64,000 nucleotides of DNA from positions 558,001-622,000 of the forward strand of contig NZ_CP025795.1 in assembly GCF_002906655.1 (NCBI RefSeq). Reading direction: 5' to 3'. Shown piece after piece: positions 9,516-18,563 of this stretch. The first letter of the stretch is position 1. Each line of letters begins with the position of its first letter. The notes beneath the pieces are model-generated. The model ran no database searches. It had not been told where the DNA came from and saw nothing but the letters and a program-made list of their open reading frames with translations. The position numbers and the translations under genes are program-made. This DNA comes from Vibrio hyugaensis (GTDB lineage: Bacteria > Pseudomonadota > Gammaproteobacteria > Enterobacterales > Vibrionaceae).

Positions 9516-10349
9516 ATGCAAATAAATAGCCAAAGTCGTGATGTATTCTATGTTTCTGACGGAACTGCCATAACATGTGAGACATTAGGGCATGTTGTTC
9601 TGGGTCAGTTTCCCTTCATTGCTAATGAAAAAACCTTTCCTTTTGTCGAAACGCCAGACAAAGTTGCCGATGTTATTAAAGAAATTGAAATTTCCTACCA
9701 GCGAGAAGGCGTTAAACCATTGGTATTCTTCTCAATTGTGGTACCAGAACTTCGTGAATTGCTTCGCAAAGCACCTGCAAATTGTTATGACGTGTTAGAG
9801 AGCATTGTGCAGAAAGTAGGAGACGACATTCAAATGAAGCCACAACCAAAGCTGCAACGTTCACGCAGTGTTGGTAAAGATTCTGATACTTATTTCGACC
9901 GAATCGCTGCGATTGAATACACGCTGGCTCATGATGATGGCATCACTTTAAAAGGCTTAGAAGAGGCCGATATTATTTTGCTGGGTGTGTCGAGAAGTGG
10001 TAAAACGCCCACCAGTCTATACATGGCGATGCAATTTGGTATGCGCGTAGTGAATTACCCGTTTATCGCCGAAGACGTCAAGATGATGCGTTTATTGCCG
10101 GAGTTCGAAATCCATCGTCATAAACTGTTTGGTTTAACCATCAACCCTGAACGGTTGAATGAAATCCGCGAGAACCGCTTATCAGGCAGCGAATACGCCA
10201 GCACTGAGCAGTGTAAGTTGGAGCTTGATACGGTAGAAGCGCTGTTCAGAAGAGAAGCAATTCCTTACATCAACACGTCATCGCTGTCGGTGGAAGAAAT
10301 CACCACGCGTATATTAGAAAGAGCAGGAATGAAACGTCGCCTATTTTAA
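9516..10349 (+). CDS. ppsR: PEP synthase regulatory protein (bifunctional kinase/pyrophosphorylase, DUF299)
   Basis: 277 residues, the usual family length. It switches PpsA off by ADP-dependent phosphorylation of a Thr next to the catalytic His and switches it on again by Pi-dependent dephosphorylation. Visible motifs: '[18 protein letters not shown]' at the N-terminus and the P-loop '[15 protein letters not shown]' near residues 156-170, followed by '[10 protein letters not shown]'. It sits head-to-head with ppsA (180 bases between starts), as in many gammaproteobacteria. No strong Shine-Dalgarno precedes the ATG. A hairpin terminator follows. Confidence 0.95.
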   Translation: MQINSQSRDVFYVSDGTAITCETLGHVVLGQFPFIANEKTFPFVETPDKVADVIKEIEISYQREGVKPLVFFSIVVPELRELLRKAPANCYDVLESIVQKVGDDIQMKPQPKLQRSRSVGKDSDTYFDRIAAIEYTLAHDDGITLKGLEEADIILLGVSRSGKTPTSLYMAMQFGMRVVNYPFIAEDVKMMRLLPEFEIHRHKLFGLTINPERLNEIRENRLSGSEYASTEQCKLELDTVEALFRREAIPYINTSSLSVEEITTRILERAGMKRRLF

Positions 10350-10386
10350 GGACATTTCCAGATATTACTTGAGTACAGAACTTAAC

Positions 10387-10420
10387 AAGGTGCCGATAGC
10401 CAATATCGGCACCTTGTTTT
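10387..10420. terminator. Terminator after ppsR, possibly bidirectional
   Basis: AAGGTGCCGATA pairs with TATCGGCACCTT (12-bp perfect stem, 5-base loop), followed by GTTTTCTT. The genes on either side converge. Confidence 0.85.
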
Positions 10421-10490
10421 CTTATGGGTGTGTCTTTTTATGGAGATCTTGTCTCAATTCGTAGCGTTGATGCTAAGTAAGCCGAGAGCC

Positions 10491-11615
10491 TTAACGGGTT
10501 TTGATCATTTGTGGTTTGCCTGCAATGAAAGCGATGCCAGTCCATACCAAGGAAATCGCGAATAGGAAAATCAAAGGCTCTTGCCAAGAATGAAAGGATT
10601 CATGCAAAAAGCCGAAAATCATCGGGCCGGTGGCGGCAAATAAATACCCGCCACCAAGACTAAACCCGATCGCAATGACCCACACCACAGCAAGCTGAGG
10701 CAATAGCATTAACCCGATAAGCCCCAATGCAGCACAAGCTGAAATCATGCTGCTTAAACCGCGTTTGTCTTTCATTCTGGCCATAAGAGGGATAAGAACC
10801 AAAGCAGGAACAGCAGTGGCAAGTTGAAGCACCCCATGTAAGACGCCGGCTTCATTTTCTGAATAACCTTTTTCAAGCAATATGCTTGGTAACCAGCTTA
10901 CGAAGATGTACATCATAAAAGAATTAAGCGCGAGGTAAGCCGTGACCTGCCATGCTGCAAGTGTGCGCCAAAGGTATTGATGGCCTTCCAATGTGGTGGT
11001 ATCTGCCGTTGGTCGAGTATGTTGGTGTACTTGCGGTAGCCACAGCACAATCGCAAGAACTGGGAAAATCAAGACGCTAGCCAATGACAATCCCCAGTGT
11101 GGGATTTGGTCAATATGCCATTTGGTTGCCCAATCCATGATCGGATACGCTGCGCTTGCGCTGAATGTTGATGCGACGCCCATCATCAAGACATACATAG
11201 AGGTGAGTGTCGTGACCTTATGAGGAAAATCTCTTTTCAGTAGGCTGGGTAAAAGTACATTCCCAAAAGCAATGCCAATGCCAATCAACAGAGTGCCAAG
11301 GTAAAGCATAGTAACTGCCCCAAGTGAGCGTAGGATAATCCCGAAAGAGATAACCACGAGCGCAAACATCAATGCTGGTTCTAGCCCTACTTTACGCGCA
11401 ACGCCTGACGACACTGGAGAAAATACTGCAAAGGCGATCAAAGGCAAGGTTGTAATAAAACCAGCGAAAGTGGGGGAAAGTCCTAAGTCTTTAGAGATGA
11501 AATCAAGAATGGGACCAACCCAGGTGATTGGTGCTCTTAGCGTGCTCGCGATAAGCATAATGCCAAGAATCAGGAGCAGAGGATGATTGAGCTTTACTTT
11601 ATTTTTATGTGACAA
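10491..11615 (-). CDS. MFS transporter, CynX/NimT type
   Basis: A 374-residue multi-spanning membrane protein of the CynX/NimT branch of the major facilitator superfamily (cyanate, 2-nitroimidazole and similar export). About 11-12 hydrophobic segments are visible; the first runs through 'HPLLLILGIMLIASTLRAPI' and the conserved 'RAP.T.VGP.L..I' signature of this branch is present as 'LRAPITWVGPILDFI'. It diverges from an AraC gene (11709) whose layout matches E. coli NimR beside NimT. The substrate is not predictable from sequence; a drug-like or organic anion is plausible. Slightly short of the usual ~390 residues but apparently intact. Confidence 0.8.
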   Translation of the reverse strand: MSHKNKVKLNHPLLLILGIMLIASTLRAPITWVGPILDFISKDLGLSPTFAGFITTLPLIAFAVFSPVSSGVARKVGLEPALMFALVVISFGIILRSLGAVTMLYLGTLLIGIGIAFGNVLLPSLLKRDFPHKVTTLTSMYVLMMGVASTFSASAAYPIMDWATKWHIDQIPHWGLSLASVLIFPVLAIVLWLPQVHQHTRPTADTTTLEGHQYLWRTLAAWQVTAYLALNSFMMYIFVSWLPSILLEKGYSENEAGVLHGVLQLATAVPALVLIPLMARMKDKRGLSSMISACAALGLIGLMLLPQLAVVWVIAIGFSLGGGYLFAATGPMIFGFLHESFHSWQEPLIFLFAISLVWTGIAFIAGKPQMIKTR

Positions 11616-11708
11616 AACGTCGCCTCCTAGATAGTGGCGTCATAGTACGTCTTCGATTAGAATCTGAATTTATTGATATTGACATATTATTGCTAAAAAC
11701 AGACAAAT

Positions 11709-12488
11709 ATGGCGAACCCTCTTCCTAGCTCTTATTTTGACTCCGATGACTATCACCAAAAAGTGGTTGCGCTACGGATGCATGAAATCGAGCAAGATGA
11801 AGTGCCTTACCATCAGCATCGCAAGGGGCAATTGATCATGCCTTTGACCGGATTTGTAAAGAGTCAGATAGAAGATGCGATTTGGATGGTGCCAAATCAT
11901 TGCGCGGTGTGGATTCCGAGCCACATTCCCCACAATAATGATATTGCGGCAAATACTGATATTTGCATGCTGTTTGTCGATCCGGTTATTCAAGGTTTAC
12001 CCAATAAAACGTGCACCTTATCGGTTTCTCCTTTATTGCGAGAGTTAGTCATAAAGCTTGCCAGCGAAGAGAAAGATTATGATGAAGCAGGACGAGTTGG
12101 GCGTTTAGCTCAAGTTTTAATCGATGAACTTATTAGCATGCCGACAGAGCGGTTTGATTTTCCAATTCCGAGAGAGTCGAGACTCAATAAATTAGCGTAT
12201 TGGATGATTGATGATCCGAACAATCAAATACACATTGGTCAATGGGCGAAATCATTGGCGATGAGCGAGCGCACTTTAGCAAGGTTGGTTCAACAAGAAT
12301 TGAGTATGACGTTTGGCCAATGGCGAGCGCAATTACATGCGATTGTCGCGATACAAAAACTGTCGAAAGGAGAAAGTGTTCAGCGAATTTCCGAAGATTT
12401 AGGCTATGAGTCGGTTAGTGCGTTCATCACTTTTTTCAAAAAATTATTAGGTAAACCTCCTGCTCAATATATGAAAGATTTCCGTTGA
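11709..12488 (+). CDS. AraC-family regulator with cupin N-domain (NimR-like)
   Basis: 259 residues: an N-terminal cupin sensor domain ('VPYHQHRKGQLIMPLTGFV', 'VWIPSHIPHNN') and a C-terminal AraC DNA-binding domain with HTHs near 'WAKSLAMSERTLARLVQQE' and 'QRISEDLGYESVSAFITFFK', ending 'GKPPAQYMKDF'. E. coli NimR has the same order, length and divergent position relative to an MFS exporter, so this protein probably controls the adjacent permease gene (10491-11615), likely from the ~90-base gap between them. No Shine-Dalgarno is evident. Confidence 0.82.
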   Translation: MANPLPSSYFDSDDYHQKVVALRMHEIEQDEVPYHQHRKGQLIMPLTGFVKSQIEDAIWMVPNHCAVWIPSHIPHNNDIAANTDICMLFVDPVIQGLPNKTCTLSVSPLLRELVIKLASEEKDYDEAGRVGRLAQVLIDELISMPTERFDFPIPRESRLNKLAYWMIDDPNNQIHIGQWAKSLAMSERTLARLVQQELSMTFGQWRAQLHAIVAIQKLSKGESVQRISEDLGYESVSAFITFFKKLLGKPPAQYMKDFR

Positions 12489-12530
12489 TGTCAGAGAGCA
12501 ATTCATATCAACGAGATAGTGAGTAAGCCT

Positions 12531-12557
12531 TGAGGAGGCATAGTATTCGCCTCCTCA
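12531..12557. terminator. Hairpin between the AraC gene and ansB (putative bidirectional terminator)
   Basis: TGAGGAGGC pairs with GCCTCCTCA (9-bp perfect stem, 9-base loop). The T-tract is weak on both strands, but the two genes converge here. Confidence 0.55.
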
Positions 12558-12604
12558 TTGGTTGCCGATTATGTCATGCTTCTATTGACCTTTTACTTAG
12601 GTGA

Positions 12605-13669
12605 TCAGTAAAACTCAAACATCTTTTGCACGGCTTGATAATCTTTAGTTTGTGTCAGAGACAACATCAATAAAATACGAGCTTTCTGCGGGTTCAATGT
12701 ACCAGATGCAACGAAGCCATATTTGTCGTCGTCTATTTCTGCGTCCAAGGTAGTAGACCCAGTAGGCGTGCGGGAACTACGAACAATCAGAATGCCGTCT
12801 TTGCTCGCTTTTTCTAACTCATCAAACACACTATGGTATAAGTTCCCATTGCCCACACCAGCACTGACAATACCATCAAACTTCGCATCAACTAACGCTT
12901 TGACTGGCAAATTAGACGCGTTGGCGTAGTTATAAACAATGCCCACTTGAGGCAGTTTATCAAGTTTAGATACGTCAAAAGTGGTTTCAGTAGTGTGTTT
13001 GCGCTCTGGACTTCTTTGATATTTCGCATCGCTGTTATGAATGTAGCCAAGTGGACCAAAGTTCGGTGATTGGAACGTGCTGACCGAAGTGGTGTTGGTC
13101 TTAGTGACATCACGGGCATCAAATATGGTGTCGTTCATTGCGACTAAAACGCCGCGGCCTTGTGAGTCTTCATCTGTTGCGGTCACAACGGCATTGTAGA
13201 GGTTCACTGGGCCGTCTGCGCTCATCGCGGTAGAAGGTCGCATCGCGCCAACAATGACGACGGGTTTGTCGCTTTTTACGGTGAGGTCAAGAAAGTAGGC
13301 TGTCTCTTCTAATGTATCCGTACCATGAGTAATGACGATACCGTCGACATCATCTTGCGCGAGCAATTCATTGACGCGCTTCGCTAATTTCAACCATACC
13401 TCGTCATTCATATCTTGAGAACCGATACTGACAACCTGCTCACCAGAGATATCTGCAATATTTGTCATGCTAGGCACCGCGTTGATCAGAGAATCTACTC
13501 CGACCTTACCAGCTGTGTAGTTGGATTCAGTGGCTGATTGTCCAGCGCCAGCAATCGTACCACCAGTCGCAAGAATCTTTATATTTGGAAGATCTGACTG
13601 AGCAAATGATAAAGAGCTGAAGCACAAACCAAGTGTTATCGCACTGAGGCGGAAAAGATTTTTCTTCAT
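12605..13669 (-). CDS. ansB: Periplasmic type II L-asparaginase
   Basis: Hydrolyses L-asparagine to aspartate and ammonia in the periplasm. A Sec signal peptide covers residues 1-23. Both catalytic threonine motifs are present: 'ILATGGTIAGAG' (about residues 32-43) and 'THGTDTLEETAYFL' (about 110), with 'VGAMRPSTAMSADGP' following. The start is the ATG at 13669, preceded by AGGTGA at good spacing; the ORF could extend three codons to a GTG at 13678. The mature length matches E. coli AnsB. It is a single gene; the 330-base upstream gap should contain its promoter. Confidence 0.93.
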   Translation of the reverse strand: MKKNLFRLSAITLGLCFSSLSFAQSDLPNIKILATGGTIAGAGQSATESNYTAGKVGVDSLINAVPSMTNIADISGEQVVSIGSQDMNDEVWLKLAKRVNELLAQDDVDGIVITHGTDTLEETAYFLDLTVKSDKPVVIVGAMRPSTAMSADGPVNLYNAVVTATDEDSQGRGVLVAMNDTIFDARDVTKTNTTSVSTFQSPNFGPLGYIHNSDAKYQRSPERKHTTETTFDVSKLDKLPQVGIVYNYANASNLPVKALVDAKFDGIVSAGVGNGNLYHSVFDELEKASKDGILIVRSSRTPTGSTTLDAEIDDDKYGFVASGTLNPQKARILLMLSLTQTKDYQAVQKMFEFY

Positions 13670-13678
13670 AGGGATCAC

Positions 13679-13995
13679 CTGTTTTTGGGTTAGATGTTGG
13701 GGGAAGCGTTATCTATCCTAAAAACAGTACGGTAGATTTTTTGAGCACAACCTCACCAATTTACAGATAAAAATAGTGATCAACCAAGCACTTAAAGAAT
13801 ATCAAATCAGATGGTTAACGTAATCGACGTGCTTGATTAACAAGTGAGCCTTTCCAGTAATCTGGTCAACAATTGATTAATCGTAATTGATTTATTAGTA
13901 AATAAAGAAGCGCCATTGTACCACTGGTCGGGAACAGGAAGTGGTAGGGCAGTTCCGCCTAACCAAAGTTCCGTGTAGTTCTAATGGTCTGTGCT
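13679..13995. other. Intergenic gap upstream of ansB, downstream of the EAL gene
   Basis: About 317 bases, AT-rich, presumably containing the ansB promoter. I see only short imperfect inverted repeats (for example CAATT...AATTG near 13870-13890) and no clear gene, terminator or repeat. Confidence 0.5.
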
Positions 13996-15594
13996 TCAGT
14001 TTAATACAGGTTGAAGTTTTTGCAACTGGGATGACTGGCTTGATTGTACGTACTCAAGGAAGTCTTGTTTTGGTATAGGCTTTGAAAAGTAGAACCCCTG
14101 AATGTTATAGAACCCAAGCTCATGTAACACTCTCAGTTGAGAAGGATCTTCCACACCTTCGACTATGACCGACATATTTAAGGTTTGCGAAAGGGTATGA
14201 ATGGCTTCGAGCAAAGGCTGGATGGTATGTCCGTTACTCAAGTTGTTCACAAAGACACGATCGATTTTTATGATATCAAATGGGTACTGAGTGATGAAAT
14301 CTAAGCCTGAGTAACCGGTACCAAAATCATCAACAGCAATACGGATACCTAGCCTTGATAGGCGGTCCAAGTGTGCACGCAAGGTCAAGAATTCGTCATC
14401 ATTGAATATAGCCTCTTCGGTAATTTCAAACACCAAACGTTCACTAGCTAGATAGTGATACTTCAATCGAGACTCGACTTCATTAATAAAATCTCCTCGA
14501 AGTATCAAAGAGCGACTCACGTTTACACTGATATAGCGCTCACTGAACATGATTTTGTTTTCGCTGATCATGGTGATTGCATTATCTAAAACCAAGTAAG
14601 TGATTTGGTCTATCAAACCGACTTTCTCTGCCAAAGGAATAAAAATACCCGGAGAGATAAACCCTTGTACTGGATCGTTCCAACGGACTAATGATTCTCC
14701 ACCAATTACAGTTCTATCTCGCTGATCGACAATTGGTTGGTAGTGCACGCTCAAATTACGGCCTTTTATAGCTTGTGTTAGCGAGAATTCTAAACTGTTT
14801 TTGGCAAACTTCTTTGATGAAAAAAACAAGTGTATAACCAAAGTACAAGCCATGCCTAAGAGCCCAATCCAGAGTTTGCTTACCAAGTATTGCCAATAAA
14901 ATGGAAAGCCTATTGTTGAGTAGACGGTAAATGGTAATAGTTTGGATGTAGCTTGCTCTTGTCTAAGACCATTTTGAGTTATGGTGTTTATCGCCGTTCT
15001 ATCAATGATGTCGATACGATAATGCATGTCACCAAAACTAAAGACATCGGTGACCAACACTTCCAATATTTGCTTTGGAAACACGACACTGATACCTCGC
15101 CCTTGTTGTTGAGTAAAGAAGAGAATCAAGGCTTGATTATCGGTGAGTGCCCTTTGAGTAAAAGATAAAGTGGCATGTATGTCGCTATCGCCCAAGCGAT
15201 TCAATATGCTGGAATAAATACGAAAAGAGGGGCGACGTTCACTACTGGTACAAAGAGCGTTTCCATTTTGATCGAACGTCGAGATATCTTTCGCCATCCC
15301 TAAATTGAAAATGCTAGTGCGCAAGTCATGGATCAGTTCATCACATGGTTTGAGGAAATACTTGCCATCTAACAAAGGCGCTAGCTGCTGAACATTCTCA
15401 CGCATTTCAGACTCGATCGCTGAAACTGCCTGTTCCGTGAGCTTTTTATGATGCTGATTTGCTAGAGGGATGAATGCCAGCATCGAGATAGTAAATGATA
15501 GAACTCCAACTACGCCCAGTTGAATATTGTTATTCCATTTCTTAGATGTCTTTTTGAGGAATTGATTGGCCACAGAAATAACTAGTGCAAACAA
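13996..15594 (-). CDS. CSS-motif EAL-domain c-di-GMP phosphodiesterase
   Basis: A 532-residue membrane protein that should hydrolyse cyclic di-GMP. A first membrane segment lies near residues 27-48, then a periplasmic CSS-motif domain with conserved Cys in 'KPCDELIHDLRTSIF' and 'GNALCTSSE', a second membrane segment near 243-262, and a cytoplasmic EAL domain (about 275-515). The catalytic signatures look intact: 'GGESLVRW' (EAL variant ESL), 'YISVNVSRSLI', 'FEITEEAIF', 'VDDFGTGYSGLDF', 'IKIDRVFV', 'VEGVED' and 'QGFYFSKPI'. In this family the periplasmic disulfide state, set by DsbA/DsbB, regulates activity. No neighbour suggests a specific output. Confidence 0.9.
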   Translation of the reverse strand: MFALVISVANQFLKKTSKKWNNNIQLGVVGVLSFTISMLAFIPLANQHHKKLTEQAVSAIESEMRENVQQLAPLLDGKYFLKPCDELIHDLRTSIFNLGMAKDISTFDQNGNALCTSSERRPSFRIYSSILNRLGDSDIHATLSFTQRALTDNQALILFFTQQQGRGISVVFPKQILEVLVTDVFSFGDMHYRIDIIDRTAINTITQNGLRQEQATSKLLPFTVYSTIGFPFYWQYLVSKLWIGLLGMACTLVIHLFFSSKKFAKNSLEFSLTQAIKGRNLSVHYQPIVDQRDRTVIGGESLVRWNDPVQGFISPGIFIPLAEKVGLIDQITYLVLDNAITMISENKIMFSERYISVNVSRSLILRGDFINEVESRLKYHYLASERLVFEITEEAIFNDDEFLTLRAHLDRLSRLGIRIAVDDFGTGYSGLDFITQYPFDIIKIDRVFVNNLSNGHTIQPLLEAIHTLSQTLNMSVIVEGVEDPSQLRVLHELGFYNIQGFYFSKPIPKQDFLEYVQSSQSSQLQKLQPVLN

Positions 15595-15947
15595 ATAATG
15601 ATATAAAATTATATTAACTGTCTCAAATTTAGGAAATGGTTAATTCAAACTGTGAGCATGATCTTATAAAATTTCGCTAAGTTGCTATTTTAAAATAAAA
15701 AATATCAAATTAATCCTCGTTGTTTATTTGAACTTAGTTCGAATGTTTATTAATTCTTTCGGTTACTTCCCTGTTTTTGTCTCGCCCATTTAGTACCAAA
15801 ATATGATTTGTTTGAAATGCGGTTGAAACACTCAATTTTCGGTCGTTGATCTGACAGTTTCTTAACGAAGTGTTTCAAGACTTCGTTTACTTTACCCAAG
15901 GCAAACGTTTTCGTTAGTTAGCATTCCACTATTAAGAGGTTAGAGAA
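15595..15947. other. Divergent intergenic region with an 8-bp inverted repeat
   Basis: About 350 AT-rich bases between the EAL gene and the 71-residue gene. The only clear structure is AACGAAGT (15864-15871) inverted as ACTTCGTT (15880-15887) around an 8-base spacer, placed ~60 bases before the small gene, where an operator or leader hairpin could act. Confidence 0.5.
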
Positions 15948-16163
15948 ATGATCGCGAAAATTTACTCTGTTAAAGTGACTTGTCCGTGCTGTGGTGAGCT
16001 GCATACTCAACAATCGAAAGATTGGTTTATTGACCGAACTACACCGTTCTTAGTTGGGGAGGGATATGACTTCCACTGCGGCTGTGGGCAGGAAGTTGAA
16101 TTTTCTTTTTTGGCTCAACAACACGGTTCGATTGTCAGGCCGATGAGTGATTTAGGTATTTGA
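15948..16163 (+). CDS. Small zinc-ribbon-like protein of unknown function
   Basis: 71 residues with four cysteines in two knuckle-like pairs: 'CPCCGELH' (12-19) and 'HCGCGQEVEF' (43-52), which suggests a zinc ribbon. A Shine-Dalgarno-like AGAGG/AGAGA stretch precedes the ATG, and a strong terminator follows, so it looks like a genuine one-gene unit. I do not recognise a family and assign no function. Confidence 0.7.
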   Translation: MIAKIYSVKVTCPCCGELHTQQSKDWFIDRTTPFLVGEGYDFHCGCGQEVEFSFLAQQHGSIVRPMSDLGI

Positions 16164-16231
16164 TACAAGAAACCTACAAGCATTCTTTTCTGCAACACTG
16201 GTTCGATGTATCTAACGATAAATAAGTTAAA

Positions 16232-16275
16232 AAAAAGCGGCTTTACCCCGGAAAAGATAAAAAGCCGCTTGCTAA
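16232..16275. terminator. Terminator between the small zinc-ribbon gene and purA
   Basis: AAGCGGCTTT pairs with AAAAGCCGCTT around a ~16-base loop; an A-run precedes the stem (T-tract for the minus strand). The flanking genes converge. Confidence 0.75.
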
Positions 16276-16325
16276 TATAACCAAGTACTTAATGTGACTT
16301 GGATATAGACGTGTTAATCCACGCC

Positions 16326-17582
16326 TTAACGCATAATCATTTGCTCGCGACCAGGACCAACCGATACCATTTTCACTGGTACACCCATTAGTTCTTCAAT
16401 ACGCAGAACGTATTTTTGTGCCGCAACTGGTAGCTCTTCGAATTTACGACAACCAGTAATGTCTTCGCTCCAGCTTTCCATCTTCTCGTAGATTGGTGCT
16501 AGTGCAGCCGTTTGAGGCCAAATTGGGTTTTCGCTGTGCTCGCCTTCGTAACCAACACAGATTTTTAGATCTTTAAGACCAGTCAGACAGTCTACTTTGG
16601 TCAGAGCGATTTCAGTCGCTGCTTGAAGCTCAACGCCGTTCTTAGTCGCTACTGCATCAAAGTAACCCATGTCACGTGGACGACCTGTTGTTGCGCCGAA
16701 TTCACCCGCAAGTTCACGGAATGCATCTTGCTCTTCCATTGCAGTGATTAGCGTACCAGTACCTACTGATGAGCTGAACGCTTTTGCTACTGCAATAACG
16801 CGCTCTGGACGTAGAGCAGGAAGACCACTACCAATACCTGCGTACATAGACACAACGTTTGAAGATGTAGTCCATGGGTACTCACCGTAAACAAGGTCAC
16901 GGCCCGCACCTAACTGTGCTTCGAACAGTAGAGTTTGGTCTTTTGCTTGCAGCTCTTTTAGCGGCAGCGTTACGTTGCAGATAGCATCACGCCAAGGTGC
17001 TGATACTTCTAGCAACCAGTTCGCCATTTCTTCAGCGGTTTGTTCGAATTCGAACGTTGGGTAAAGGGCACGTAGTTGTGGAAGTTTCCAGTCCATCCAA
17101 AACTTGATGCGTTCTACTAGAACTTCTGGTTGTTTCAGCCAACCAACTAGGATGCCTTTTTTCATCACACGGTCACCGTATGCAGGTGCAATACCTTGAT
17201 GAGTTGAACCGTATGCTTTGTCGCCTAAGCGTTGTTCTTCTAGCGTATCTTCTAGTGCGTGTAGAGGTAGACACAGTGTTGCGCGATCAGAGATGCACAT
17301 GTTCACTTTAACACCCGCTTCCGCGACTTCCGCAATCTCCTCAGACAGCGACGCAGGGCTGATAACCATACCCGGACCTAAAACTGCCAAACAGTCAGGG
17401 TTGAAAACGCCACTTGGTAGCTGGTGCAGCTTGAACGTACCTAGGTCGTTAACTACGGTGTGACCCGCGTTGTTACCACCTTGGAAACGAATGCTTGCAG
17501 AAGCTTGCTCTGCCAAAAAGTCAACGATGCGGCCTTTGCCTTCATCACCCCAGTTTGCACCCACAACAACGATAGACGACAT
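16326..17582 (-). CDS. purA: Divergent adenylosuccinate synthetase paralogue
   Basis: Adenylosuccinate synthetase couples GTP hydrolysis to IMP + aspartate in AMP synthesis. At 418 residues it is near the family size (~430). The P-loop 'WGDEGKGRIVDF' keeps the catalytic Asp13 and 'NNAGHTVV' keeps His41. Other family blocks are altered: 'GSTHQGIAPAYGDRV' for GTTGRGIGPAYEDKV, 'SSVGTGTLITAMEE' for RVGAGPFPTE, and 'TTGRPRDMGYFD' in place of the Arg-rich TTGRRRRTGWLD loop that binds IMP/aspartate. It is probably a second purA copy (the standard one would be elsewhere). A LysR gene diverges from it and may control it. It keeps the Asp, so it is not the phage PurZ type. Confidence 0.88.
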   Translation of the reverse strand: MSSIVVVGANWGDEGKGRIVDFLAEQASASIRFQGGNNAGHTVVNDLGTFKLHQLPSGVFNPDCLAVLGPGMVISPASLSEEIAEVAEAGVKVNMCISDRATLCLPLHALEDTLEEQRLGDKAYGSTHQGIAPAYGDRVMKKGILVGWLKQPEVLVERIKFWMDWKLPQLRALYPTFEFEQTAEEMANWLLEVSAPWRDAICNVTLPLKELQAKDQTLLFEAQLGAGRDLVYGEYPWTTSSNVVSMYAGIGSGLPALRPERVIAVAKAFSSSVGTGTLITAMEEQDAFRELAGEFGATTGRPRDMGYFDAVATKNGVELQAATEIALTKVDCLTGLKDLKICVGYEGEHSENPIWPQTAALAPIYEKMESWSEDITGCRKFEELPVAAQKYVLRIEELMGVPVKMVSVGPGREQMIMR

Positions 17583-17689
17583 AATTCATTCTCCAAAAAC
17601 AGACCGGAAAATCTTAGGATGCTCGCATGAATAAGAGAAATTAATTATACTCATTAACTTGATAAGAAAGTCATATCGGGTAATTTTCT

Positions 17690-18556
17690 ATGTTGGATTT
17701 GAACTGGTTACGTACATTTGTCACCTTGGCAGAAGTGAAACATTTCGGGAAAACAGCGATTGAACTGCACATGACGCAGCCAAATGTCAGTCTTCATATC
17801 AAGCAGTTAGAACAAGCCACTCGTACCAAGTTGATTGAACGCAACCCAGTACAATTGACTCAAGCGGGTAAGCGATTATTAGATACCGCCCAACACATGT
17901 TGAATGAGCTGCAAATTTGCCAATCCGATCTCAATGCCATTAACGATTTAACACAAGGGACGCTCTCGATTGCGGCGAGCGATATTGTCTCGCGTCTGTT
18001 ACTTATCAAGCCGTTTCAACAATTCAAAAACGAATATCCTGGTATCGACTTAGCGCTGTTTAATACCACCTCATCGCAAGCGGTGGATTTGGTAAAAAGT
18101 GCCCGTGCAGACATCGGCTTTGTTATTGCCCAGAAAGAGAGTCAGCCACTGCATTTCACGCCTCTGACGCAAATTCATTGGTGTGCTTTCGGCGATAACA
18201 TCTTCGATTGGCGAGATAACAGTGAAGAGAACCAAACACTGATATTGCTCGGTCACGATACCCGAACGCGCGAGTTGATTGATGCATCGCTACCAGAGCT
18301 AAACCTGCCAAAACATAGAGTCATGGAAGTGGGCAGTGTAGAGGCTCAAATTGATTGGGCAGAAGCCGGATTTGGAACCGCAATTGTGCCGGACTTCTCA
18401 CTCGATCCAAGATTGAAACTATCAAGAAAAGTGACGCCGTTACCCAGCTTCCCCAACACCGATTTTGGCTACATCGTTCGCCAAAACCAAGTGCTGTCCA
18501 AAGCCGCAAAACAGCTTCTTAAATGGGTAGCTGAGAATGTCTCTGTGGTGGGGTAG
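17690..18556 (+). CDS. LysR-family regulator (HdfR-like)
   Basis: 288 residues. The N-terminal winged HTH is typical: 'LNWLRTFVTLAEVKHFGKTA' then 'MTQPNVSLHIKQLEQ', 'LIERNPVQLTQAGKRLL'. The substrate-binding domain follows from about residue 90. It resembles HdfR in its HTH region. It diverges from the purA paralogue with ~107 bases between starts, the classic LysR arrangement, which suggests purA control; its ligand is unknown. Confidence 0.88.
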   Translation: MLDLNWLRTFVTLAEVKHFGKTAIELHMTQPNVSLHIKQLEQATRTKLIERNPVQLTQAGKRLLDTAQHMLNELQICQSDLNAINDLTQGTLSIAASDIVSRLLLIKPFQQFKNEYPGIDLALFNTTSSQAVDLVKSARADIGFVIAQKESQPLHFTPLTQIHWCAFGDNIFDWRDNSEENQTLILLGHDTRTRELIDASLPELNLPKHRVMEVGSVEAQIDWAEAGFGTAIVPDFSLDPRLKLSRKVTPLPSFPNTDFGYIVRQNQVLSKAAKQLLKWVAENVSVVG

Positions 18557-18563
18557 GCAATAG

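Noticed and set aside
16326..17582. PurZ-type phage 2-aminoadenine synthetase
   Set aside because: PurZ lacks the catalytic Asp of WGDEGKG; this protein keeps it, and there are no phage genes around.
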